Source of the DNA: Halomonas sp. A40-4
GTDB taxonomy: Bacteria > Pseudomonadota > Gammaproteobacteria > Pseudomonadales > Halomonadaceae
Reading direction: 5' to 3'
DNA: 64,000 nt
Assembly: GCF_015767635.1 (NCBI RefSeq)
Contig: NZ_CP065230.1
Coordinates: 744,001 to 808,000, forward strand
Each line of letters opens with the position of its first letter. The stretch's first letter is position 1. Positions 56,579-64,000 of this stretch are shown piece after piece. The notes under the pieces were generated by a model. The model made no database searches, was not told where the DNA came from, and was given only the letters and a program-made list of their open reading frames with translations. Made by a program: the position numbers and the translations under genes.

Positions 56579-57497
56579 ACGCTACACCGACCGCGTACAG
56601 CTACTTGTAGATATTCTCCCAGTGTTGTCACTGGAGCCTCGCATTGCGTTGAAGGGCGGAACGGCGATCAATCTGTTCGAGCACGATCTCCCTCGATTAT
56701 CAGTGGATATCGATCTTACATGGCTGCCGACTCACGGTTTCGCTGAAGACGCCGCCGCGATTGATAATGCGCTGAACATGCTGGCTGATGCGTTACGGAC
56801 TCAATCAAAAACAATGCGTGTGCAGCCGTCGGCGACTCAAGGCAGTCAAGGTATCACGCGGTTGATTGTCAGCCGCGGCAGGGCACTTGTGCAGATTGAA
56901 ACCACACCAGTAATGCGGGGCACGGTGCATCCAGTGCGTGAGATGGATGTTCGGCCGGTGGTGGAGGAGGCGTTTGGGTTTGCTTCTGCACAGGTGCTGA
57001 GTTTTGCCGATTTGTATGCAGGAAAACTGGCAGCAGCATTATCGCGTCAGCACCCACGCGACTTGTTCGATGTAGGACTATTACTGGATGACAAGCGAGC
57101 TGATAGGACGCTTTGGTACACATTCCTGGTCTATTTGACCTGTAGTCCAAAACCCGCCTGGGAAATTCTTGAGCCGCAGATGCCTAAGGATTTTGAAGAT
57201 ATTTTTCAGGCTCATTTTAAGGGCATGACGTCGGAGCCTGTCACTGCGCATGAGCTACTGAAATATCGGGAACGGCTATTGGTACGTCTTGCTGAGTGGA
57301 TAGATGAGCCTTCGCAAGAATTTCTGTTCTCCATCGAAGATGAGCAGCCGGAATTTGGTCTGATTGGTCTGCCCCAGGCTCGCGAACTGCCCGGCGTTAA
57401 ACGCAAGTTGCAGAATTTGAGTCGTCGTTCCGAGGATAAACGCCGGGCAGACAGACTTCAATTAGAACAAGCGTTGTCGCGGCTTTGGCCTAAGTAA
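56562..57497 (+). CDS. AbiEii-family nucleotidyltransferase toxin
   Basis: A 311-residue toxin of the AbiEii/AbiGii nucleotidyltransferase family. LKGGTAINLF near residue 29 and SVDIDLTW near residue 47 are the GG(S/T)...DxD active-site motifs, and a later DLYAGKLAAALSRQHPRDLFD (about 147-168) carries the conserved Lys and Asp. Relatives transfer nucleotides to tRNA or similar targets and cause abortive infection. The ATG at 56562 lies inside the antitoxin gene. The locus appears intact. Confidence 0.85.
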   Translation: MSTWDKRYTDRVQLLVDILPVLSLEPRIALKGGTAINLFEHDLPRLSVDIDLTWLPTHGFAEDAAAIDNALNMLADALRTQSKTMRVQPSATQGSQGITRLIVSRGRALVQIETTPVMRGTVHPVREMDVRPVVEEAFGFASAQVLSFADLYAGKLAAALSRQHPRDLFDVGLLLDDKRADRTLWYTFLVYLTCSPKPAWEILEPQMPKDFEDIFQAHFKGMTSEPVTAHELLKYRERLLVRLAEWIDEPSQEFLFSIEDEQPEFGLIGLPQARELPGVKRKLQNLSRRSEDKRRADRLQLEQALSRLWPK

Positions 57498-58356
57498 TTA
57501 CATTGCAGCGAGCACGCACATAGTTAAGAAACTCGGTCACAGTCTGAGACGTTCTTAAGTCGGTATGCATTAGTCCCCACATGGTCGTGCTCAATTCAGG
57601 GATGATAGGGCTGATTCGTTTGATGCCCGCGCCTTCTTTTTCCAGATACGTCGGTAACACCGCTGCATAGTCGTAATTGGCAACCATAAAGTAATCCATA
57701 AGAATCGAGTTGCTTTTTAATAGCCTGCCTTTAAGTAGATTGTTTTTTGAAAACCATTCGCTGAGCAGTGGGTAATGCATTTCCGTATTGGGCGCAATCC
57801 ACGAAATATCGCTTTCCAGCCAGTCAGTATGTTTGCTCTCCTGTGAAACATAGACAGCCTGGTCAATAGGCAGGATTTTCTTGCCGATAAGCGTTTCGTT
57901 CGGGCTGACCACAGGGCGAAAAGCGATATCTGCGTCACGTGCCTCCAGGCTCATGAGTTTGTTGCTGACGATGACGCTTATGTTCAGCTCTTTGTATTGG
58001 CAATTGAAGTCGTGAATGATATTGCCCAACAGGCCATACATTAATGTATCTGTGGTAGTGACCGTCAGGTTGCCGGATAATGTTTCTTTGGCAGAGTAAA
58101 GTTTTCGCTGGGCATAAAGCACTTGTTTTTCGATTTCCTTTGCACTTCTCACCAACTCTAATCCGGCAAGTGTTGGCACATAAGCATTATCTTCACGATT
58201 AAAGAGCTTTACCCCACATTTTCCCTCAATGTCAGCCAGTCGCCTGTAGATGGTGGCTTGGCTGACATGGAGCTTGCTCGCGGCTTGTTTAAGTGCTTTC
58301 TCTTCAGCGATCGCGAGCACAACTTTAAAGTCATCCCATTTTAGATTCTCAATCAT
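57490..58356 (-). CDS. LysR-type transcriptional regulator
   Basis: A 288-residue LysR regulator (WDDFKVVLAIAEEKALKQAA, then LHVSQATIYRRLADIE winged helix). Base use is more AT-rich than the core genome. Divergent from the MFS gene with an 89-base gap, so it probably regulates that transporter. Its 3' end overlaps the AbiEii stop by 8 bases, tail to tail. Confidence 0.9.
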   Translation of the reverse strand: MIENLKWDDFKVVLAIAEEKALKQAASKLHVSQATIYRRLADIEGKCGVKLFNREDNAYVPTLAGLELVRSAKEIEKQVLYAQRKLYSAKETLSGNLTVTTTDTLMYGLLGNIIHDFNCQYKELNISVIVSNKLMSLEARDADIAFRPVVSPNETLIGKKILPIDQAVYVSQESKHTDWLESDISWIAPNTEMHYPLLSEWFSKNNLLKGRLLKSNSILMDYFMVANYDYAAVLPTYLEKEGAGIKRISPIIPELSTTMWGLMHTDLRTSQTVTEFLNYVRARCNVIT

Positions 58357-58445
58357 GAAAAACTCGTTCTCATTAATGATGGTTTACATGCTGATCATGG
58401 GTGGATAGCGTTTCGATAAACGCTTTAACAGAAATTAATATTGCC

Positions 58446-59678
58446 ATGAGTGAAACGCAACAAGCTTTTCCACTGATTTCTTCACAGCAGAAATTCAATG
58501 CCATTCTGGTTGCCGCCCTGTGTGTTGTCACTGCCGGTAGTTATGTCACCTTGTCGGGGTTGTTGACGTCACAGCTAATTGAGGAGCTTGGTTGGTCGTC
58601 CCTGAATACAACCTTTGGCATCACCGTCAATATGATCCTTTATGGTGCGACGGCACCCTTCGCCATTCATTTGATGGAGAAGCATGGGATCAAGAAAATT
58701 GTCATCGCAAGCCTTGTGATACTGTTGGCTGGCGCTTTGGTCTGTACGCTGAACTCAAAGATAATATTCAACCTTGCATGGGGTGTTTTGGTTGGGCTGG
58801 GTTGTGGCGCGTTAACGATGTCGTTTGGCGCTCTCTTTGCTCGTTCCTGGTTTGAGAAAACGGGCTTGCCGACAGGTATATTGACGGCTTCCTCGGTGAC
58901 GGGGCAATTTGTGTTGCTCCCCATTTGGGCCAAGCTGGCTGATGAATTTGGCTGGCGAGCGCCATTAATAGGCTGTTTTGTCTTGACCCTGATCACATTG
59001 TTAATCGTGGGTTTGCTGCTGAATGAGAAGTTCTCGGCGGCGAGGACGGTGACGGCTCATCATATTAAGCCGAATAGTACATTTCTTGATGTGTTTATCA
59101 GTCTGAAAGGGTTTGTGAAGTGCAAGAAATTCTGGGTCATCGCATTAGCCTTTGGCATGTGTGGCGCTACCACGAATGGCCTGATGTGGAGTAGCTTTAC
59201 CCCTGCGGCATCGTTAGAGGGGATATCGGTAGCGGAATCATCTTATCTGCTCCTGATAATCGGTCTTTTGAATATTCCGGGCACGATTGGGGCAGGGTGG
59301 CTTTCAGATAAAATCAATAAGCAGGCGCTGCTGGCCGTTATCTTCTTTTTGCGGGGCGTGAGTTTGATTTGTCTGCCTTTTATTTTGTCGCAACCCGTTG
59401 GCTGGGAGCTGATAGCCTTTGCCGTCGTGTTTGGTGTTTTTGATGTTGCAACGGTGCCTCCGGTGATTACTTTGTGCAATCACATCTTTGGTGATCAAGG
59501 GCCTTCGGCCTTTAGCTGGATCAACGTGGCTCATCAGGTAGGCGCCGGGTTGGTTGCTTTCTTAGGCGGGTTAATTGCCTTTATGACGGGATCATATTTC
59601 GCACTGTGGTTTATCGCGGGCGGGATTTGTTTCATCGCCGCTGTGATCGTGCTTAGCCCTTATCATAGCGAGAAGTAA
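58446..59678 (+). CDS. MFS transporter
   Basis: A 410-residue inner-membrane transporter with 12 helices. The ATG at 58446 (MSETQQAFPLISSQQ) is chosen over an upstream in-frame ATG because the protein then starts with a short polar segment before helix 1. The pattern FARSWFEKTGLPTGILTA after helix 4-5 resembles oxalate/formate-antiporter-like and monocarboxylate MFS proteins. The substrate is unknown; the divergent LysR gene suggests substrate-responsive expression. Confidence 0.88.
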   Translation: MSETQQAFPLISSQQKFNAILVAALCVVTAGSYVTLSGLLTSQLIEELGWSSLNTTFGITVNMILYGATAPFAIHLMEKHGIKKIVIASLVILLAGALVCTLNSKIIFNLAWGVLVGLGCGALTMSFGALFARSWFEKTGLPTGILTASSVTGQFVLLPIWAKLADEFGWRAPLIGCFVLTLITLLIVGLLLNEKFSAARTVTAHHIKPNSTFLDVFISLKGFVKCKKFWVIALAFGMCGATTNGLMWSSFTPAASLEGISVAESSYLLLIIGLLNIPGTIGAGWLSDKINKQALLAVIFFLRGVSLICLPFILSQPVGWELIAFAVVFGVFDVATVPPVITLCNHIFGDQGPSAFSWINVAHQVGAGLVAFLGGLIAFMTGSYFALWFIAGGICFIAAVIVLSPYHSEK

Positions 59679-60063
59679 GGCCGTTTTACGTATCTTGCGC
59701 GCGTGGGCAATAGCATTTCGAAGGCTGATAACGCCGCGGTTAGTGCTCTTTCTGCATGTCGCCTACTCTCGGCGAGGGTTGATGGTGGCTAGATAGACTT
59801 ACCTGTGATCTAGCGTTGCCGCTACTTCTGGCACCTATCCGCGACGGCAGCGAGGCGCTTCTGGGCTGCTATGATAGGTAGGCATTGCCGCATTCCTAAA
59901 AACATTGCGCAGCATTTGTTAGCGTAGCGCCTGGGTCAGTGGCCGATATCCTATGCCTGGAGCAGAGAGATCATCGCTGCTGGTCTTTTACCTCTACGTT
60001 GTGACCCGAAATACTTCAGTTTTCCATGACTTCAGGAAGTTGTATCAACACGGAGTTAAAATT
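59679..60063. other. 385-base gap without visible gene
   Basis: Between the MFS gene and the dipeptidase. No coding signal or clear hairpin; presumably contains the dipeptidase promoter. The open frame extending upstream to 59953 is not supported. Confidence 0.4.
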
Positions 60064-61593
60064 ATGAGAACACGCTATTACTTAAAACCGGCCATGCTGG
60101 CCGTGCCGCTACTCGCGCTTAGCCCGGTAGCCTCGGCAAGTTATGCCTACTATGTAGGCAAGAACTTGACCGACGAGGGCGCCGTTATGATCGGTGGCAC
60201 CGGTGAGGAAGTCTCCAGCCACTGGTTGGAGATCATGCCTGCCGAAGATCACTCAGCTGACGATACAGTGAGTGTTGGTGTCACCGCTGATGCCGGCATC
60301 CCCGGTGAGCTCATCGACATTCCGCAAGCCGAACACACTTTCCGCTACCTGTCGATGTCGTATTCCGACTATGAGGGTTTCCCTGCACCGCTCACCAACG
60401 GTGGTATCAATGAGCATGGAGTGGCCGTTCGTGACGTCTGGGCGACCAACCGCCAGGAACTGATCGACATGACGGAGACGCCGCAGCAGGGCCCTCAATA
60501 CAGCGACTTGGCCAGGCTGGTGCTTGAACGCGCCGAGACAGCCCGGGAAGGTGTCGAGTTGATCGGAGAGTTAATTGATCAATACGGCTACTCCACCTAT
60601 GGCGGCAATACGCACCTCATCGCCGATGAAAATGAAGGCTGGGTTGTTTGGGAGTTTGCTGGCAGTCAGGGGCTGTGGGCCGCCGAGCGGCTTGGTGATG
60701 ATGACGTACGTGTGCTCTATCCCGGCTATATTGAAGACTTCCCTGTCGACTTCGAGAACGACCCCGATTACATGGGCGCCGACAACCTGATTTCCTTCGC
60801 CGAGGAACAGGGCTGGTACGCAGGCGAGGGTGATTTCAATGTGTTTGACGTCTATGGCCGCCAGGATACCCAAGCGCGTACCGGTGGCTACAAGTACATG
60901 TCCCAAGCAGACGTGGAAGAGGCCCTGCGCGACTTGGCGCCGATCACTGAGCGCGAAATGATGGCGCAGGTTCGTGATCATCGTATCGCTGACGATGAGG
61001 CGGGTTATGGTCAGGTCGCCACCTTGAAGGCCAACACGGACGCTGATATGCAGCAAATCTGGGTGGCGCCCACCGGCTCGTTAGCGGCTCCCTTTATTCC
61101 TTGGTGGCTCGGTGTCCAGGAGGTCCCAATGGAATATGGGCAGCACCGCTATCTTTCCAAGGGCGCCGCGTCTACCTTCCTCAACCCCGATTTTCAGGTG
61201 CAGGAAGCCAGTGATTTTGCGGGACGTCGCTTCAAGCAGGTCATGTACCTGATGTGCGAACAGCCTGAGCGCTTTCACGGCTCTGTTACCGAACTCTTGG
61301 AAGGCTTTGAACAAGATAGCTTCGATGACCTGAACTGGGTGGAAACCTCCGCCAAGACATTGATTGATCAGGGTAAGCGTGACGAAGCCAGGCAGTTGCT
61401 TACCTTCTACAGCCAGCAGCGCGCCGATGACGCACTCGCGCTGGGGGATACGCTATTGGACTGGCTGAACGCTTCGCTTGAGCTTCATGATCAGCGCCGC
61501 CGCCCAGAGGGCGTTTTACCTAATGACCAGGGCGGCGAGACCGTCAATTGCCTGGTTGACGCCGATCCGGATAAACCCAGCGACGCTCAGTAA
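60064..61593 (+). CDS. Secreted C69-family dipeptidase-like protein
   Basis: A 509-residue exported protein of the Ntn-hydrolase C69 family, normally dipeptidases. The start at 60064 has GGAG 9 bases upstream and a signal peptide (MRTRYYLKPAMLAVPLLAL, cleavage probably after ASA). The mature N-terminus reads SYAYYVGKNLTDEGAVMIGG. Family members have Cys where this one has Ser (C-T-x-x-x-V-G-K), so the nucleophile may be Ser or the enzyme inactive. NEGWVVWEFAG near residue 190 and later conserved segments are present. It has its own hairpin downstream at 61623. Confidence 0.82.
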   Translation: MRTRYYLKPAMLAVPLLALSPVASASYAYYVGKNLTDEGAVMIGGTGEEVSSHWLEIMPAEDHSADDTVSVGVTADAGIPGELIDIPQAEHTFRYLSMSYSDYEGFPAPLTNGGINEHGVAVRDVWATNRQELIDMTETPQQGPQYSDLARLVLERAETAREGVELIGELIDQYGYSTYGGNTHLIADENEGWVVWEFAGSQGLWAAERLGDDDVRVLYPGYIEDFPVDFENDPDYMGADNLISFAEEQGWYAGEGDFNVFDVYGRQDTQARTGGYKYMSQADVEEALRDLAPITEREMMAQVRDHRIADDEAGYGQVATLKANTDADMQQIWVAPTGSLAAPFIPWWLGVQEVPMEYGQHRYLSKGAASTFLNPDFQVQEASDFAGRRFKQVMYLMCEQPERFHGSVTELLEGFEQDSFDDLNWVETSAKTLIDQGKRDEARQLLTFYSQQRADDALALGDTLLDWLNASLELHDQRRRPEGVLPNDQGGETVNCLVDADPDKPSDAQ

Positions 61594-61622
61594 CTAAAGC
61601 CTGCTTTTGTCCGTGAAAAGAA

Positions 61623-61653
61623 ACGCCTCCTTGGCTCGATGCTGGGGAGGCGT
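61623..61653 (+). terminator. Hairpin after the dipeptidase gene
   Basis: ACGCCTCC (61623-61630) pairs with GGAGGCGT (61646-61653). No T tract follows, so a weak call. Confidence 0.4.
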
Positions 61654-61695
61654 CTAAAGGGAGGCATCCATAAGTTCGGCTAAGGAGATGTCAGT

Positions 61696-61893
61696 TTGCA
61701 CACTGTATTAGGTGGCAAAGGCTTTCCCGTTTTGCTGATGGCTGGCTTCCCGCATAGCTAGTATACGTGGCGCCGCATCATGCCCATACTTGCCGACCAT
61801 TTTTATGTGGTCGCAATCATTCAAGATTGCGGTCATTTCATGCCTGAAGAACAGCCGGAAGAGATTGGTGCAAAAATGGTTAAATTTTTTTAA
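61696..61893 (+). pseudogene. Alpha/beta-hydrolase micro-remnant
   Basis: 66 codons in one frame: GGKGFPVLLMAGFP, a TAG stop, YTWRRIMPILADHFYVVA, then directly IQDCGHFMPEEQPEE and a stop. This is the start and the end of a haloacetate-dehalogenase/epoxide-hydrolase-type protein with the middle (nucleophile region, about 200 residues) deleted. Confidence 0.7.
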
Positions 61894-61943
61894 AGGCTGA
61901 GTAACGTCTACTGTGCCCCTATCGAGACATTCCTTTTGCGAGA

Positions 61944-62864
61944 TTAAATACGCTTTTGACGCAACACCATCAAACCGGCCATTAAAATCATGCCCATTCC
62001 CAGCCAAGTCATGGCATCGGGCACTTCGCTGAATAGCAGATAGCCCCAAAAGCTGGCGAAGATGAGGTAGGCGTAATCAAAAGTGCCGATCAACGCCGAA
62101 GGGGCGATTTGATAAGCCCTTGCCACCCCGGTATTCACAATGATCAGCAGTAGCGCGTAGGCGCCGATGATCGTTAGTGTTATGGCGTCTAGCGGTTGCC
62201 AACCGGCAAACAGAAAGGGCGCACGTTCAGCAAGCGATGCTGTGCTGTTGATTGCGACCAACACGCTGAAGAGTGTGCCTGCTACCAGGAAGGCTAGATT
62301 TAAGCCCAGGGTGAGAAGTAAGGGATGCTCTCTTTGGCAGTGGTGGCGAGTGACCAGCATGGCTAGCGCATAAAAGAGGGCGGCAAGCACGGGTAGCAGT
62401 GCGGCAGGTGTGAAGGCGTCGCCGCCAGGCCGCAACACCACCACCACACCAAGGAAACCGCAGAGTATGCCCAGCCAAGCCTGGCGTGAAAGATGCTCGC
62501 CCGCCCCAAAAGCAGCCAGCACGGCAATAAACAGCGGCGTGGTGTAAATAGCGACCGCTGCCACTGAGAGTGGAATCAGCGGCAGTGCTGCGTAGTAGGC
62601 GATCCACATCAGTAACAGAAGCAGGCTTCTTATCGCCACCCAGCGGCGTGATTTTACCTTGGGGCGGGGGCCTGAATGGCCAATGATCAATCCAAAGAGT
62701 AACGACAGCGATAGTGCTGAGGCGATGACATAGAGTTGCCATAGCGACATACTGGCACTTAGATACTTAACCAGGGCGTCGGTCAACGCCAGCAGAAAGA
62801 CAGCCCCAATGATAAGGCTTATGCCCTGTAGGATATTATCTTGTGGTTCAGCGGTGACCTTCAT
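61944..62864 (-). CDS. EamA/DMT-family transporter
   Basis: A 306-residue inner-membrane protein with ten predicted helices in two EamA repeats. PLIPLSVAAVAIYTTPLFIAVL in the first half and QIAPSALIGTFDYAYLIFASFWGYLLF in the second are characteristic of drug/metabolite exporters of the RhaT/YdcZ class. It is divergent from a LysR gene across about 94 bases, the usual arrangement for a substrate-induced exporter. Substrate unknown. Confidence 0.9.
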   Translation of the reverse strand: MKVTAEPQDNILQGISLIIGAVFLLALTDALVKYLSASMSLWQLYVIASALSLSLLFGLIIGHSGPRPKVKSRRWVAIRSLLLLLMWIAYYAALPLIPLSVAAVAIYTTPLFIAVLAAFGAGEHLSRQAWLGILCGFLGVVVVLRPGGDAFTPAALLPVLAALFYALAMLVTRHHCQREHPLLLTLGLNLAFLVAGTLFSVLVAINSTASLAERAPFLFAGWQPLDAITLTIIGAYALLLIIVNTGVARAYQIAPSALIGTFDYAYLIFASFWGYLLFSEVPDAMTWLGMGMILMAGLMVLRQKRI

Positions 62865-62957
62865 TGCAGCGTTCCAGGTATGAATTCCGCTCTAGAATGC
62901 CGCTGCCTCTAGCCGTGCTTCAAACGACTTCTGCGTCACAATGTATGAGCTCAGATT

Positions 62958-63866
62958 ATGGATAACGTCATCAAGTCTCTTCCGCCGCTGGCGACGCTGC
63001 GCCCCTTTGAGGCTGCCGCCAGGCTTGAAAGTTTTTCGCGCGCGGCCGATGAGCTACACCTTACTCAGGCGGCTATCAGCCGACAGATCCGTGCGCTGGA
63101 GGAAGACCTTGGCGTGATGCTTTTCGAGCGCCGTCATCGCCGTGTGTTTCTTACCAGCGAGGGGCGCGAGTTTGGCCGTACGGTCTCCCAGGCGCTGGAG
63201 AGTATTGCTATGGGAGCTCAGGGGCTGCGTGGCGATCCGGATGATAAGCGCGTCGTATTGTTCTGCCAGTTATGCGAAGCGTTCTATTGGCTGATGCCAC
63301 AGCTGGCGGACTTCAATCGACGCTATCCTGACATTGAGATACAGCTGGCGACCTCGACACGGCCGATTACCGAATTTAGTGGCCGCTTCGACATTGCGCT
63401 GCAAACCAACGGACGACCCAGCGGGAGCCATCGTGTGGTGTTTACCGCCAAGGACGAGATATTTCCGGTCTGCAGCCCTGCTTACCTGAAAGGGGCCGCT
63501 ACGCCGTTGAGTCTCACTGCGTTGCTGAACCAGCGGCTACTGCACCACCACGCTGAACCGCCGGACTGGCTGGAGTGGGATGATTGGTTTCGTGCCATGG
63601 GGCACTTTGAGTTTTCATCAGCGGAGAGCACTGTGTTCGATAGCTATCCACTGTTACTGCAAGCGGCTGTCGCGGGGCACGGTATCGCCTTGGGTTGGCG
63701 GCGCACAACGCAACGCTTAATTGAAAATGGCGAACTGATCCGCCCGGTGACAGAGAGCTTGCACCAGCACGATGCCATCGCCTTATACACTCGCCAGGGC
63801 GCACCTCAACGCCAAGGCAGCGAAGCATTACTTGGTTGGCTGCGAGAGGTGTTGAGTCATGAGTGA
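62958..63866 (+). CDS. LysR-type regulator, GcvA-like
   Basis: A 302-residue LysR regulator of the GcvA/AmpR-like subgroup: LPPLATLRPFEAAARLESFS and ADELHLTQAAISRQIRALEE at the N-terminus, then FERRHRRVFLTSEGREF. Divergent from the EamA gene and likely its regulator. Complete, ending at 63866. Confidence 0.92.
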   Translation: MDNVIKSLPPLATLRPFEAAARLESFSRAADELHLTQAAISRQIRALEEDLGVMLFERRHRRVFLTSEGREFGRTVSQALESIAMGAQGLRGDPDDKRVVLFCQLCEAFYWLMPQLADFNRRYPDIEIQLATSTRPITEFSGRFDIALQTNGRPSGSHRVVFTAKDEIFPVCSPAYLKGAATPLSLTALLNQRLLHHHAEPPDWLEWDDWFRAMGHFEFSSAESTVFDSYPLLLQAAVAGHGIALGWRRTTQRLIENGELIRPVTESLHQHDAIALYTRQGAPQRQGSEALLGWLREVLSHE

Positions 63867-63895
63867 TAATAGGGCTTGTTCGACGCAATAGCTGT

Positions 63896-64000
63896 TCAAA
63901 AACTGCCGTCCGGCAAAGAGCCTCCGTCTCGATCCCGGCTGATCTCAGAATCAGCTTCGCCGTTTTCGATATTGCGGAGGGTGCTGCGAGTGATGCCTGC
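63896..64000 (-). CDS. Helix-turn-helix protein, partial at window edge
   Basis: The last 34 codons of a minus-strand frame read AGITRSTLRNIENGEA, the recognition helix of an XRE/HipB-type regulator, followed by a short hydrophilic end (DSEISRDRDGGSLPDGSF). The upstream part lies beyond base 64000. The end is unusually short after the recognition helix, so it may be a truncated or frameshifted gene. Confidence 0.55.
   Translation of the reverse strand, partial: AGITRSTLRNIENGEADSEISRDRDGGSLPDGSF

Noticed and set aside
59953..60063. N-terminal extension of the dipeptidase
   Set aside because: A canonical signal peptide and ribosome site mark the ATG at 60064.

Overview
The window looks like a Gammaproteobacterium of the Halomonadaceae (Halomonas or a close relative). 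I infer this from the GC-rich core genes and their order (ligA, a YheU-family gene, mnmC, a PHP phosphoesterase gene, a YciO-type gene, pit, argA, xseA, guaB, guaA); no database search was possible.

Bases 1-18,680 are ordinary chromosome: DNA ligase, tRNA-wobble modification (mnmC), a PHP nuclease gene followed by a YciO/TsaC-family gene, a voltage-gated-type K+ channel, a CYTH triphosphatase, a phosphate-transport pair (DUF47 + Pit), argA, an SDR stress oxidoreductase, a 50-residue hydrophilic protein gene, xseA, a FrnE/DsbA-like protein, and the guaB-guaA purine operon.

About 18,680-48,318 is an old, composite genomic island in the 3' end of guaA. A decayed tyrosine integrase lies just downstream of guaA, and the far end is a rotted second guaA 3' fragment whose last 51 bases match the guaA terminus at 49 of 51 positions. 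The left half is a defence-type cargo zone: an AT-rich, frameshifted PD-(D/E)XK gene; a 1511-residue Avs-like STAND NTPase with an N-terminal nuclease-like domain; a coiled-coil protein with a GAD...QAK nuclease-like motif; a broken radC; and a four-gene minus-strand operon that resembles an ABC-three-component (ABC-3C/Lamassu-like) system (unknown protein, middle component, SMC-like ATPase with zinc hook, PD-(D/E)XK protein). A truncated XRE regulator lies upstream of that operon, cut by an IS3 remnant. Two inverted IS66 ends bracket 22.07-36.91 kb. The right half (37.5-47.6 kb) is a metabolic cluster: aldolase, beta-decarboxylating dehydrogenase, RraA-like protein, luciferase-type monooxygenase plus flavin reductase, ABM-domain protein, nitronate monooxygenase, a catalytically dead alpha/beta hydrolase, and a DUF6282-type amidohydrolase, followed by a LysR regulator and an MFS transporter. 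It looks like catabolism (or detoxification) of an unidentified N- or ring-containing compound.

Bases 48,319-57,500 continue as accessory DNA: a 1317-residue NACHT-type NTPase with a C-terminal PD-(D/E)XK domain, fragments of Fic and EamA genes, a LysR regulator, an Rpn-family nuclease gene flanked by a second LysR 3' remnant, and a complete AbiEi/AbiEii toxin-antitoxin pair with an operator-like palindrome centred on its start codon. The rest (57.5-64 kb) holds LysR/MFS and LysR/EamA modules, a secreted C69-family dipeptidase with Ser at the expected Cys position, a hydrolase micro-remnant, and a truncated HTH gene at the window edge.
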